Of a stretch of DNA of 21,768 nucleotides, positions 7,655 to 15,380 are shown piece by piece (within the stretch, counting starts at the first letter, position 1; the number at the start of each line of letters is the position of its first letter). The notes under the pieces were generated by a model. That model had not been told where the DNA came from. It searched no databases and saw only the letters and a program-made list of their open reading frames with translations. Source of the DNA: Chloroflexota bacterium (lineage in GTDB: Bacteria > Chloroflexota > Anaerolineae > Aggregatilineales > Phototrophicaceae). The position numbers were made by a program, and so were the translations under genes. The stretch spans positions 1 through 21,768 of the forward strand of contig JAEZAF010000132.1 in the NCBI GenBank assembly GCA_023430545.1, in the 5' to 3' direction.

Positions 7655-9046
7655 ATGAACCGTAAAATCAATCTTATTAAGCTGCTCGTTTTTTCCCTTT
7701 TGATGACGCTTGTCATCTCGGGTGTCAGCGCTCAGGAGCGCGTGACTGTCACCTGGTTCGTCGGTCTCGGTACCGGTACCCAGCAGGAACAGATCGACAC
7801 CCAGAATCAGATCGTTGAAGAATTCAACGCTTCTCAGGATGAGATCGAACTGGTCCTGAATATCGGTGCCAGCTTCGAAACCTCCCGCGACACCCTCAGC
7901 ACCCTGATCGCCGCGGGCACCCCCCCGGACATCATCGGGCCGGTCGGTGTTGGTGGTTCCAATGCCTTCGCCGATCAGTGGCTGGACCTGCAGCCGCTGG
8001 TGGACTCCACCGGTTTCGACCTGAGCATCTTCGATCCCGCTCTGGTTGACCTGTATCGCAACGAAGAAGGCGCACTGCTCGGTATCCCGTTCGCCGTGTA
8101 CCCCAGCGTGACCTACTTCAACCGTGACCTGTTCGACGAAGCCGGCCTGAACTACCCGCCGCAGTCGTTCGACGAAATGTACGTGATGCCCGATGGCACC
8201 GAAGTCGAGTGGAACTACGAAACCGTGGCCGAGATCGCCAAGATCCTGACCGTGGACGCTGAAGGCAATGACGCCACCTCTGAAGATTTCGATGCCGAAA
8301 ACGTCGTTCAGTTCGGTCTGAACTTCCAGTGGGCACTGCTCCGCCTGATCTGGACCGACTTCCAGCCCGCATCCTTCTACGATGCAGAAGCTGGTACCGT
8401 TTCACTTCCGGAAGAATGGCGTGAAGGTACCCAGTGGCTGTATGACGCCATCTGGACCGAAAACTTTGTCCCGAACAATACCTACAGCCAGAGCGAACTG
8501 TTTGGCACCGGTAACGTCTTCGCTTCCGGTAACCTGGCGATGTCGATTGTCCCGCTGTGGTACACCTGCTGCCTCGACGGCAGCGTGGGCAACTTCGAAT
8601 GGGATCTCGGTGTGGTTCCGAAGTCCTTCGACGGTGAATACCATGTGGCGACCGACGCAGACACCTTCCGCGTTCACAAGGACACCGCCAATCCTGAAGC
8701 AGCTTTCACCGTTCTGACCTACCTGCTGACCGACGCCGCCCCCGCACTCACCACCGTTTACGGCGCGTTCCCGGCTCACCCCGACTACCAGCAGGCAGAC
8801 ATCGACCGTAAGATGGAACGCTATCCGTGGGACATCAACTGGAATGTTGCAGTCGAGAGCCTCGCCTACAACAACCCGGGTCCGCTGCACCACGAAGCCA
8901 ACTTCCCGAACTGGCAGAAGGGCACCGACCGTATCGGTACGTTCTTCACCCTGCTGACCGGTGACACCGGCGTCGATGTCGATGTGGCTGCTGAACTCGA
9001 CACACTCGAAGCAGATCTGCAGTCGATTGTGGACGAAGTAGAGTAA
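7655..9046 (+). CDS. Carbohydrate ABC transporter substrate-binding protein (family 1)
   Basis: A 463-residue secreted sugar-binding protein. The N-terminus has charged residues, a hydrophobic core (about 8-23) and an AxA-like site VSA|QE (cleavage after residue 26). No lipobox cysteine is present, unlike most binding proteins of single-membrane bacteria. Mature features match the MalE/UgpB group: VTWFVG, NQIVEEFNASQ, TLIAAGTPPDI, PFAVYPSVTYFNRDLFDEAGL and a C-terminal half with CC at WYTCCLDGS. It would capture oligosaccharides outside the cell for the two permeases downstream. SD AAAGGA at 7638-7643 lies 11 nt before the ATG. Between it and the first permease gene are 190 bp with hairpins that may stabilise its mRNA, which would suit the excess of binding protein such systems need. 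Confidence 0.93.
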   Translation: MNRKINLIKLLVFSLLMTLVISGVSAQERVTVTWFVGLGTGTQQEQIDTQNQIVEEFNASQDEIELVLNIGASFETSRDTLSTLIAAGTPPDIIGPVGVGGSNAFADQWLDLQPLVDSTGFDLSIFDPALVDLYRNEEGALLGIPFAVYPSVTYFNRDLFDEAGLNYPPQSFDEMYVMPDGTEVEWNYETVAEIAKILTVDAEGNDATSEDFDAENVVQFGLNFQWALLRLIWTDFQPASFYDAEAGTVSLPEEWREGTQWLYDAIWTENFVPNNTYSQSELFGTGNVFASGNLAMSIVPLWYTCCLDGSVGNFEWDLGVVPKSFDGEYHVATDADTFRVHKDTANPEAAFTVLTYLLTDAAPALTTVYGAFPAHPDYQQADIDRKMERYPWDINWNVAVESLAYNNPGPLHHEANFPNWQKGTDRIGTFFTLLTGDTGVDVDVAAELDTLEADLQSIVDEVE

Positions 9047-9049
9047 ACC

Positions 9050-9079
9050 CGTCAGTATGCTGACGTCAGTGCGCTGACG
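9050..9079. repeat. Twin 14-bp direct repeats, each a small hairpin
   Basis: GTCAGTATGCTGAC (9051-9064) is followed directly by GTCAGTGCGCTGAC (9065-9078). The two differ at two bases, and each has a 5-bp stem (GTCAG/CTGAC) with a 4-nt loop. They start five bases after the binding-protein stop codon. They could protect the upstream mRNA 3' end or act as a protein-binding site. Confidence 0.55.
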
Positions 9080-9095
9080 ATCCAGCAGGCAACAC

Positions 9096-9129
9096 AGGAG
9101 AGGCTGTCTTTACGGAGATTGCCTCTCCT
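9096..9129 (+). other. Intra-operon mRNA hairpin
   Basis: A perfect 9-bp stem (AGGAGAGGC at 9096-9104 with GCCTCTCCT at 9121-9129) around a 16-nt loop, with no real T tract after it. It sits between the binding-protein and permease genes, like the maltose operon element that favours binding-protein mRNA. Partial termination or RNase protection are the likely roles. Confidence 0.55.
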
Positions 9130-9236
9130 TCATGCGATAATGTAAACAATAATGACTTATTACCGCAGTTTTATTAAAAGTCTTCCTGAGAAAACCTGGT
9201 TTATATTTCGTTAGATGTGTTTAGAGGAGCTATACT
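9130..9236 (+). other. AT-rich spacer before the permease gene, possible weak promoter
   Basis: An AT-rich 107-bp stretch with an extended -10-like TGCGATAAT at 9133-9141 but no matching -35. A strong Shine-Dalgarno GAGGAG at 9224-9229 lies 7 nt before ATG 9237 and fixes that start. A secondary promoter for the permeases is possible but weakly supported. Confidence 0.3.
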
Positions 9237-10202
9237 ATGACTGCCGTGGAGCAACCCCGTGCGGCCCCTACCCCCGTCCCTGCAAAGCAGACGCGCCAGA
9301 AATCCTCACTCATGCGCGCACAGAAGCTCTGGGGGTGGGTCTTCCTTTCGCCCTGGCTGATTGGTTTTACCGTATTCACGGCAGCACCAATTATCGCGTC
9401 GCTCTATTTCAGCTTTACCGACTTCAACCTCGGTAATCCGCAGGCCATGCAGTTCGTTGGGCTTCGCAACTGGCAGAAGCTCTTCAACGACCCACTGCTT
9501 CTGACTGCACTCAGCGTTACCCTGAGATTTGCGCTGATCGCTGTCCCGATTGGGATCATCCTGCCGCTGGCGCTCGCCGCGCTGCTCAATTCAAAGTATC
9601 TGATCGGCACACGCATCTGGCGCACCCTGTTCTACATGACCTACATGGTGCCGGTTGTCTCCACCATTTTCATCTGGCAGAGCTTCCTCAATGGTCAGAC
9701 CGGCTGGCTGAACCGCCTCCTGCGTATTATCGGCATTCAGAATCCGCCCAACTGGTTAGGGGATTCAAACACCATTTTGATCGGCTTCATCTTCATGGGC
9801 ATCTGGGGCGTCGGTAACGCCATGCTGACCATGCTGGCGACGATGCAGGGTGTCCCCACCGAACTTTATGAAGCCGCCGACGTGGACGGCGCTGGTGCAT
9901 GGCGCAAGTTCCGCAGCATCACGGTTCCAATGATCTCGCCGGTGATCTTCTACAATCTGGTGCTGAGCGTTATCGGCCTGATGCAGTACTTCGATGTCCC
10001 CTACATTGTCACCCGTGGGACAGGGCAGCCGGGCAATTCGGCCTACTTCTACAATATGCATCTTTATAAGACGGCGTTCACTTTCTTCGATATGGGATAT
10101 GGTTCGGCACAGGCCTGGCTGATCTTCATCATCGCGCTGCTGCTGACCGTCATCCTGTTCGTCACCTCGCGCCGCTGGGTGTATTACGCAAGTGGAGAAT
10201 AA
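9237..10202 (+). CDS. Sugar ABC transporter permease, MalF type
   Basis: A 321-residue inner-membrane permease with about six hydrophobic segments, the first at roughly 33-58 (WVFLSPWLIGFTVFTAAPII). The EAA loop that docks the ATPase is clear at about 212-231 (EAADVDGAG...ITVPM). It should form the translocation channel with the MalG-type partner whose start codon lies two bases after its stop. The cytoplasmic N-terminus is Pro/Ala-rich, and the protein lacks the large periplasmic P2 loop of E. coli MalF, as is usual for CUT1 transporters outside enterobacteria. A strong SD (GAGGAG, 7-nt spacing) supports the ATG. Confidence 0.93.
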   Translation: MTAVEQPRAAPTPVPAKQTRQKSSLMRAQKLWGWVFLSPWLIGFTVFTAAPIIASLYFSFTDFNLGNPQAMQFVGLRNWQKLFNDPLLLTALSVTLRFALIAVPIGIILPLALAALLNSKYLIGTRIWRTLFYMTYMVPVVSTIFIWQSFLNGQTGWLNRLLRIIGIQNPPNWLGDSNTILIGFIFMGIWGVGNAMLTMLATMQGVPTELYEAADVDGAGAWRKFRSITVPMISPVIFYNLVLSVIGLMQYFDVPYIVTRGTGQPGNSAYFYNMHLYKTAFTFFDMGYGSAQAWLIFIIALLLTVILFVTSRRWVYYASGE

Positions 10203-10204
10203 CG

Positions 10205-11305
10205 ATGGCTGCCGTAAATGCAACCCAAACAACCCATCAGGCTCAACATATCAACACCTCACCTTTCTACAGCATCCAGCTACGTAAGTTCGCGCTGAAG
10301 GCCATTGTCACACTGATCGCCTTTATCGCCGCGATGATCTTCCTGCTGCCGTTCGGCAATATGGCGCTGATGTCGGTCAAGAGTCAGGACATGATTGTCG
10401 CCAGTGCCGATGGCCCCATCTGGCCGCTGGCACCGGAGAAGTTTGCCTATGAAGGCAAGGACTACGACGTGCTGAAGGTCCCCTTCGAGGACGGCAGCGT
10501 GCGTGAACTGGCCCTGATCAAGAAAGGCCGTCAGACCAGTGAGTTTATCGACCCGGCCAACCCCGATGCAGGCATGATCACATGGGAAGGAAACTGGCGT
10601 GGTCTGGAAGCTGTCAGTTCCATTCAGCCGCGTTTCGAGAATTACACTGAAGCATGGAATCTGATCAACTTCCCGCGTCTGTTCCGTAATACGATGGTGA
10701 TCGCCATCGGCGGGATGATCGGTACGCTGCTCTCCAGCATTGCAGTGGCGTATGCCTTCGCCCGCTTCCCGATCCCCGGCAAGAATATCATGTTCATCAT
10801 CCTGATCGGCACGATCATCCTGCCCGGTCAGGTGACCCTGATCCCAACCTATGCCTTCTTCGCCGCTATCGGCTGGACCGGCTCATGGCTGCCGCTGATC
10901 GTGCCGCACTTCTTCGCCAATGCCTATAACGTCTTCCTGCTGCGCCAGTTCTTCATGACGCTGCCGAAAGAACTGGACGAAGCGGCCATCATCGACGGCG
11001 CGAATCCTTTCCAGATCCTGACACGCGTCATCGTCCCGCAGTCGCTTCCGGCGATTGTCGCCGTGGCGCTGTTCCACTTTGTCTTCGCCATCCGTGACTT
11101 CTTCGGCCCGCTGCTTTACCTGCAGGGCCAGCCAGAGCTGATCCCGATCTCGGTCGGCGTGCAGGTCTTCAACTATCAGTACGGCCCGCGTCCGGAACTG
11201 GTGCAGGCGACCTCGCTGATGGCGATGGCCCTGCCGCTGATCCTGTTTTTCATTGCGCAGCGCTTCTTTATTCAGGGTGTGGTCGTCACCGGAGTCGATA
11301 AGTAA
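10205..11305 (+). CDS. Sugar ABC transporter permease, MalG type, with long extracytoplasmic insert
   Basis: A 366-residue permease, longer than the usual 275-300. The first membrane helix is at about 34-56, followed by a hydrophilic insert of about 70-80 residues (roughly 66-145, with GPIWPLAPEKF and WEGNWRGLEAV), then the remaining helices. The EAA loop reads ELDEAAIIDGANPFQ from about residue 257, and IVPQSLP follows. The insert should face outside and could touch the binding protein. Translation is probably coupled to the MalF-type gene: its SD GGAG (10194-10197) lies inside that gene, and only two bases separate stop and start. No ATPase gene follows, so an ATPase encoded elsewhere must energise the pair. 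Confidence 0.92.
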   Translation: MAAVNATQTTHQAQHINTSPFYSIQLRKFALKAIVTLIAFIAAMIFLLPFGNMALMSVKSQDMIVASADGPIWPLAPEKFAYEGKDYDVLKVPFEDGSVRELALIKKGRQTSEFIDPANPDAGMITWEGNWRGLEAVSSIQPRFENYTEAWNLINFPRLFRNTMVIAIGGMIGTLLSSIAVAYAFARFPIPGKNIMFIILIGTIILPGQVTLIPTYAFFAAIGWTGSWLPLIVPHFFANAYNVFLLRQFFMTLPKELDEAAIIDGANPFQILTRVIVPQSLPAIVAVALFHFVFAIRDFFGPLLYLQGQPELIPISVGVQVFNYQYGPRPELVQATSLMAMALPLILFFIAQRFFIQGVVVTGVDK

Positions 11306-11310
11306 ATTCA

Positions 11311-12537
11311 ATGGCTGATCCGTTTGTTTTAGGGGTCAATTACTGGCCCCGCCGTAAGGCGATGTACTGGTGGTCGGATTTCGACGCCAGTGAAGTTCGC
11401 GAAGAATTTGCACTGCTGCAGGAAATCGGCATGAATGTCGTCCGCATCTTCCTGCTCTGGGACGACTTTCAGCCGACGCCGGATACCGTGTCGCAGGAAT
11501 GCCTGCAAAACCTGAGGACCGTTTGCGACATCGCGGCGGAGCATAACCTGGGCCTCGATGTCACCTTCTTCACCGGTCACATGAGCGGCCCCAATTGGGC
11601 CCCGCGCTGGCTGCTGGCGAAAGATGTCCCACCGCCCTCGTACTGGGTGAAGCAGGTCGTCAGCGGTGGCGAAGTCGTGGACAGCCTCTACCGCAATATG
11701 TTTCATGATCCGGTGGCACTGGATGCGGCGCGTCTGCTGCTGCGCACCGTCGTCACCGAGCTGAAATCGCATCCGGCCATCTGGATGTGGAATCTCGGCA
11801 ACGAGCCAGACCTGTTCGCCATCCCGCACAGCGCGGCGGAGGGCAAGGCATGGGTGCACGAGGCGGTACAGCTTATCAAGTCGATTGACCCTGACCATCC
11901 GGTGACCTGCGGTCTGCATGTCGCCAGCCTGCATCAGGATAACGGCCTGCGCATTCATGACGTGTTCGGCGAAACCGATGTCGCCGTGATGCATGCCTAC
12001 CCGATGTATCTGCCCTGGTCGAAGCACAACCTTGACCCGGATCTCGTGCCCTATACCTGCGCGATGGTCACGGCACTGTCCGGCAAGCCGACGCTGATGG
12101 AAGAGTGGGGCGGCTGCACCAATCTGCCCGGTCAGCCGTCGGAAGTGTGGGAATGGACGGCCTACGGTGAACCGCGCACGCAGTTCATGGCGTCTGAAGA
12201 GGATTTCGCCGCCTATATCGAAGCCGTGCTGCCCAGGCTGGTAGAAGTCGGCGCGACCGGTTCGCTGCTGTGGTGCTTTGCCGATTACACCACTGATCTG
12301 TGGGACAAACCTCCCATCGAAGACACTGGCGCAAAGCACGAACGTCACTTTGGCCTTGTCCGCCCGGATGGATCGCTGAAGCCGCACGCCGAAGTCATCA
12401 AACGCTTTGCGGCCACCAAACCCACCGTGAAAACCGAAGGCGTGCGCCGCCTCGACCTCGATATTACGCCTGAGGAATACTATCAGGACCCCACCGGACA
12501 CCTCGTCCGGCTGTATGACCAGTATTTGTCAGAGTAG
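11311..12537 (+). CDS. GH5-like (clan GH-A) glycoside hydrolase, cytoplasmic
   Basis: A 408-residue TIM-barrel glycosidase without a signal peptide. Strand motifs are GVNYWPRRKAMYWW (8-21), NVVRIFLLWDDF (42-53), the acid/base region WNLGNEPD with E165, HAYP (228-231), and the nucleophile region TLMEEWGG with E265. This NEP...EWG pattern is that of GH5/GH2-type retaining beta-glycosidases; exact family and substrate are not resolved (beta-mannosidase, beta-glucosidase or exo-glucanase are all possible). It begins five bases after the MalG-type stop with no good SD, so it is probably translationally coupled and hydrolyses the imported oligosaccharide. A terminator hairpin follows. Confidence 0.85.
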   Translation: MADPFVLGVNYWPRRKAMYWWSDFDASEVREEFALLQEIGMNVVRIFLLWDDFQPTPDTVSQECLQNLRTVCDIAAEHNLGLDVTFFTGHMSGPNWAPRWLLAKDVPPPSYWVKQVVSGGEVVDSLYRNMFHDPVALDAARLLLRTVVTELKSHPAIWMWNLGNEPDLFAIPHSAAEGKAWVHEAVQLIKSIDPDHPVTCGLHVASLHQDNGLRIHDVFGETDVAVMHAYPMYLPWSKHNLDPDLVPYTCAMVTALSGKPTLMEEWGGCTNLPGQPSEVWEWTAYGEPRTQFMASEEDFAAYIEAVLPRLVEVGATGSLLWCFADYTTDLWDKPPIEDTGAKHERHFGLVRPDGSLKPHAEVIKRFAATKPTVKTEGVRRLDLDITPEEYYQDPTGHLVRLYDQYLSE

Positions 12538-12555
12538 CGTCAAAAGATCAGACAG

Positions 12556-12582
12556 GGGGCAGACGAACAATCTGCCCCTTTT
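12556..12582 (+). terminator. Rho-independent terminator of the transporter operon
   Basis: A perfect 8-bp stem (GGGGCAGA 12556-12563 with TCTGCCCC 12571-12578), a 7-nt loop and TTTT at 12579-12582. It starts 18 nt after the GH5-like stop codon and should end the operon or attenuate read-through into the secreted glycosidase gene. Confidence 0.8.
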
Positions 12583-12606
12583 ACAATCATCGCAAAGGGA
12601 AAAATA

Positions 12607-13896
12607 ATGATAAAAAAGTTCTTCCTCGCGCTTCTTTTCTTTATATTCTCTGCCGCCCTGATCACCGCACAGGAAGATGCCGCAGACGCACCGCTGCGGG
12701 TCGATGCCAGTGAAGTGCTGGGTGAGGTCTCGCCCTACGTCCTCGGCGCGAATTACGGCGCGTATGCCTCGCTTCCCGCTGCCCAGTTCGATCCAGCCAA
12801 GGAGTCTGGCGTTCACTTTATCCGCTTCCCCGGCGGCGCGGCCTATGATGAAGATGGCCGCGATGTGGCTCCATTTGATGTCGATATGTTCATGATCGTC
12901 TGCAACGTGATCGGCTGTGAACCGTCCATTCAGGTGCGGCTGTACGGTGGCAGTCCTGAAAAAGCTGCCGAGATGGTGCGTTATGCCAACATCGAGAAGG
13001 AATACGATGTCGATTACTGGTTCATCGGCAACGAGCCGAACCTGTACCCTGTGGACTACACGGTCGAAGACCTCAACACGGAATGGCGTGCGATCGCCGA
13101 AGCCATGCTGGAAGTCGATCCCGACATCACGCTGATCGGGCCGGACCTGAGCCAGTATCCGGGAAGCGCTGAGGCCAATCCGAAGGATGCCAACGGTAAG
13201 GACTGGCTGGACGAATTCCTGAAGGCCAACGGTGATCTGGTGGATATCGTCTCGGTGCATCGCTATCCCTTCCCGCAGAACAATCAGCCGACCAGCATCG
13301 ACGATCTGCGCGCCAACAGCGCCGAATGGGATACGATCATCCCGTTCCTGCGCGAACGTGTGAACACCGTCACCGGGGAAGACAAGCCGGTCGCCATTAC
13401 CGAGATCAACTCGCACTGGAATAACACCCTCGGTGGCGAAGCCTCATCGGACTCGTTCTTCCATGCCATCTGGTTCGCGGATGTGCTTGGCCGTTTGATC
13501 CGCAATCAGGTGCATCTTGTCACTTACTTCGAGTTCTACAGCACACCGGACCGCGCCTTCGGCCTGATCGACCGCTATGAGGTGCGCCCAACCTATTACA
13601 CCTATCAGCTTTACAGCCAGTTCGGTAATCAGTTGGTCTCGGCGGAATCAGAGGACCCGCTGGTCTCGGTTTACGCCGCACTGAACGATGATGGCGCTCT
13701 CACGCTGATGGTGGTCAATATGGGCGATGACGAAGTCACCAAACCGCTGGAGCTGACCGGCTTTACCCCCGGCGGTGACACGGATGTCTGGCGCTTCGAT
13801 GTCGAGCACAATGCCGAGCAGATCGACGCGGAAACTATCGGCGACAGTATCACCGTTCCGGGGCAGTCGATTACGCTCTATATCATCCCATCCTGA
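12607..13896 (+). CDS. Secreted clan GH-A-like glycoside hydrolase
   Basis: A 429-residue protein with a Sec signal peptide (KK then a Phe/Leu-rich core, cleavage probably after TAQ or ITA near residue 21). The mature part looks like a clan GH-A barrel: VLGANYGAY, FIRFPGGAAYDEDGRD (71-86), the acid/base motif WFIGNEPNLY with E143, SVHRYPFP and the nucleophile candidate AITEINSHW with E266. A C-terminal beta-sandwich follows (about 330-429, LTLMVVNMGDDEVTKPLEL). The pattern recalls the GH39/GH51/GH79/GH30 group, but I cannot assign a family. It probably works outside the cell, releasing oligosaccharides for the transporter. SD AAAGGGA (about 12594-12600) lies 6 nt before the ATG. Terminators flank the gene on both sides. 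Confidence 0.78.
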   Translation: MIKKFFLALLFFIFSAALITAQEDAADAPLRVDASEVLGEVSPYVLGANYGAYASLPAAQFDPAKESGVHFIRFPGGAAYDEDGRDVAPFDVDMFMIVCNVIGCEPSIQVRLYGGSPEKAAEMVRYANIEKEYDVDYWFIGNEPNLYPVDYTVEDLNTEWRAIAEAMLEVDPDITLIGPDLSQYPGSAEANPKDANGKDWLDEFLKANGDLVDIVSVHRYPFPQNNQPTSIDDLRANSAEWDTIIPFLRERVNTVTGEDKPVAITEINSHWNNTLGGEASSDSFFHAIWFADVLGRLIRNQVHLVTYFEFYSTPDRAFGLIDRYEVRPTYYTYQLYSQFGNQLVSAESEDPLVSVYAALNDDGALTLMVVNMGDDEVTKPLELTGFTPGGDTDVWRFDVEHNAEQIDAETIGDSITVPGQSITLYIIPS

Positions 13897-13905
13897 AACG
13901 TCTGT

Positions 13906-13952
13906 TCAGGGCATGGCGACAGATGATGTGTCGTCGCCATGCCCTGACTTTT
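13906..13952 (+). terminator. Strong 15-bp hairpin terminator
   Basis: A perfect 15-bp inverted repeat (13906-13920 with 13933-13947), a 12-nt loop, then CTTTT. It starts 10 nt past the stop of the secreted glycosidase and ends only about 37 bp before the next start codon. Confidence 0.87.
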
Positions 13953-13989
13953 ACCTTGCCATCTGGCCGTCCACCGGATTTGACTTCGA

Positions 13990-15279
13990 ATGCTTCGCAG
14001 TTTCCGTACCATCGCCCTGATCTGGATCGCATGGGCAGCGATCATCATCGGTTTTCAGACACTGGTCACGAACCGCTTTCAGCCGGATCGCCCGGATTAT
14101 GCCACCATCTGGTCCGACGCTGAGACTCTGCGCACCAGTCAGCGCGACTGGATCTATCTGATAGAGCCGTTTATGAACCGGCAGGTCTCATTTGACTCCG
14201 AGTATTATCTGGGGATTGCCGTTGGCGGATACGGGGATGAGCAGACGCACAGCATGCGCACGCGCTCTGGTGCCAGCTATTCACTGACCTATGCCTTCTT
14301 CCCGCTGTATCCCTTTGCCATGCGTGTACTCGCCGTCCCGTTGAGCATCCTCGGCCTGACGCCCATCGCCAGCGCCACATTAGCTGGTGTGATCCTCTCA
14401 CTGTTGGGGACGCTGGCCGCGATGGTCGCGCTGTATGACATCACCCGTGACGAACTCGGTGATGCAGGTGGCATCCGCACGGCTTTCTATCTGCTGATTT
14501 TCCCGACCAGCTTCTTCTTTGCGACTGTCTATACCGAGGGGCTGTTTGTCGGGCTGGCCTTTGGCAGCCTCGCGCTGATGCGCCGTCGTCGGCTGCTGCT
14601 GGCGGGTGTGCTGGCGGCGCTGGCGACCTGGACGCGCTCCATCGGACTGCTGCTGATTATCCCGCTGGCACTGTCGCTGCTGACCACACTCGACTGGACC
14701 ACCATCCGCGCACGGACAGGCGGTGGTCGCCGCTCTGCTGACGCCAGCGAGACTGCGCCGGATGCATCATCAGACTCACGGCGCGAACTGCGGACGCTGG
14801 CGCTCGGTATTGTCGCGATCATCCTGCCCATCGCCGCTTATCTGATCTGGCAGCAGGCGTTAGGGCGCGAGTTCACGATTGTCGAGGAACAGTGGTTTGG
14901 GCGCGAGCTGTTCAACTTCCGTCTGATGCTGGAAGGATGGCAGTACGCCTTCGAGCAGATCATCAGCGGCGAATTCCTGCCCAGGCGTGTCTATTACCTG
15001 CTGGAGATCGCGGCTGTCGTGATTACGGGCATCGCCTGCCTGTTTACAGCGCGGCGCTATCCGGTGATCGCGTTATTCAGTCTGGCGGCGCTGGTGCTGC
15101 CCATCACCACCGGCTGGCCGCAGAGCCTGATCCGATACGCGCTGGCGGTGCCTGCGCTGTATATCTTCCTGAGCCAGTGCGGACGCAGCACCGTCTTCGA
15201 CCGCGTATGGACCACCGCCAGCGTGATGCTGCTGTCGATGCAGACGGCGCTGTTTGCGTGGGATATGTGGGTGGCCTGA
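13990..15279 (+). CDS. PIG-V-like integral membrane mannosyltransferase (GT-C fold)
   Basis: A 429-residue polytopic membrane protein with roughly 8-10 hydrophobic segments. After the first helix (about 7-25) comes an extracytoplasmic loop with acidic DSEYYLGIAVGGY (D69, E71), a position where GT-C enzymes carry catalytic acids. Next come YAFFPLYPFAMR and FPTSFFFATVYTEGLFVGLAFG, then LLAGVLAALATWTRSIG, the conserved string of the bacterial PIG-V relatives. Such enzymes move mannose from a polyprenyl-phosphate carrier to a glycan, lipid or protein on the outer face of the membrane. A charged cytoplasmic or loop segment (about 240-275) splits the helices. No strong SD is visible. It lies between two glycosidase genes and may simply be a neighbour, as hairpins precede and follow it. 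Confidence 0.8.
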   Translation: MLRSFRTIALIWIAWAAIIIGFQTLVTNRFQPDRPDYATIWSDAETLRTSQRDWIYLIEPFMNRQVSFDSEYYLGIAVGGYGDEQTHSMRTRSGASYSLTYAFFPLYPFAMRVLAVPLSILGLTPIASATLAGVILSLLGTLAAMVALYDITRDELGDAGGIRTAFYLLIFPTSFFFATVYTEGLFVGLAFGSLALMRRRRLLLAGVLAALATWTRSIGLLLIIPLALSLLTTLDWTTIRARTGGGRRSADASETAPDASSDSRRELRTLALGIVAIILPIAAYLIWQQALGREFTIVEEQWFGRELFNFRLMLEGWQYAFEQIISGEFLPRRVYYLLEIAAVVITGIACLFTARRYPVIALFSLAALVLPITTGWPQSLIRYALAVPALYIFLSQCGRSTVFDRVWTTASVMLLSMQTALFAWDMWVA

Positions 15280-15316
15280 TCGGTCTGTGCCCACCCGCTG
15301 CAATCGTGAGCAAAAC

Positions 15317-15349
15317 GATCTGATGAGTTTTCATCAGATCAGATTTTTT
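15317..15349 (+). terminator. Rho-independent terminator after the mannosyltransferase
   Basis: A perfect 10-bp stem (15317-15326 with 15331-15340), a GTTT loop and a T tract at 15344-15349. This is a textbook intrinsic terminator located 38 nt past the stop codon. Confidence 0.9.
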
Positions 15350-15354
15350 AAATG

Positions 15355-15364
15355 TGAACGTTCA
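15355..15364. promoter_or_regulatory. Short palindrome upstream of the beta-glucosidase (operator candidate)
   Basis: TGAACGTTCA is a perfect 10-bp palindrome with a central CG, 16 bp before the beta-glucosidase ATG. It differs from the CebR-type box at 6484 and shares only the AACGTT core with the palindrome at 6497-6508. A LacI-family site is possible, but a 10-bp palindrome can arise by chance. Confidence 0.3.
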
Positions 15365-15380
15365 ACGAAAGAGAATTGAA

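Noticed and set aside
11329..12501. Antisense frame of 390 residues opposite the GH5-like gene
   Set aside because: A shadow of a gene with clear catalytic motifs; the antisense product has no recognisable domain.
15354..15380. Upstream GTG start for the beta-glucosidase
   Set aside because: The added residues (MNVQRKRIE) do not belong to the GH1 N-terminus and overlap a palindrome just after a terminator. ATG 15381 gives the normal family start.
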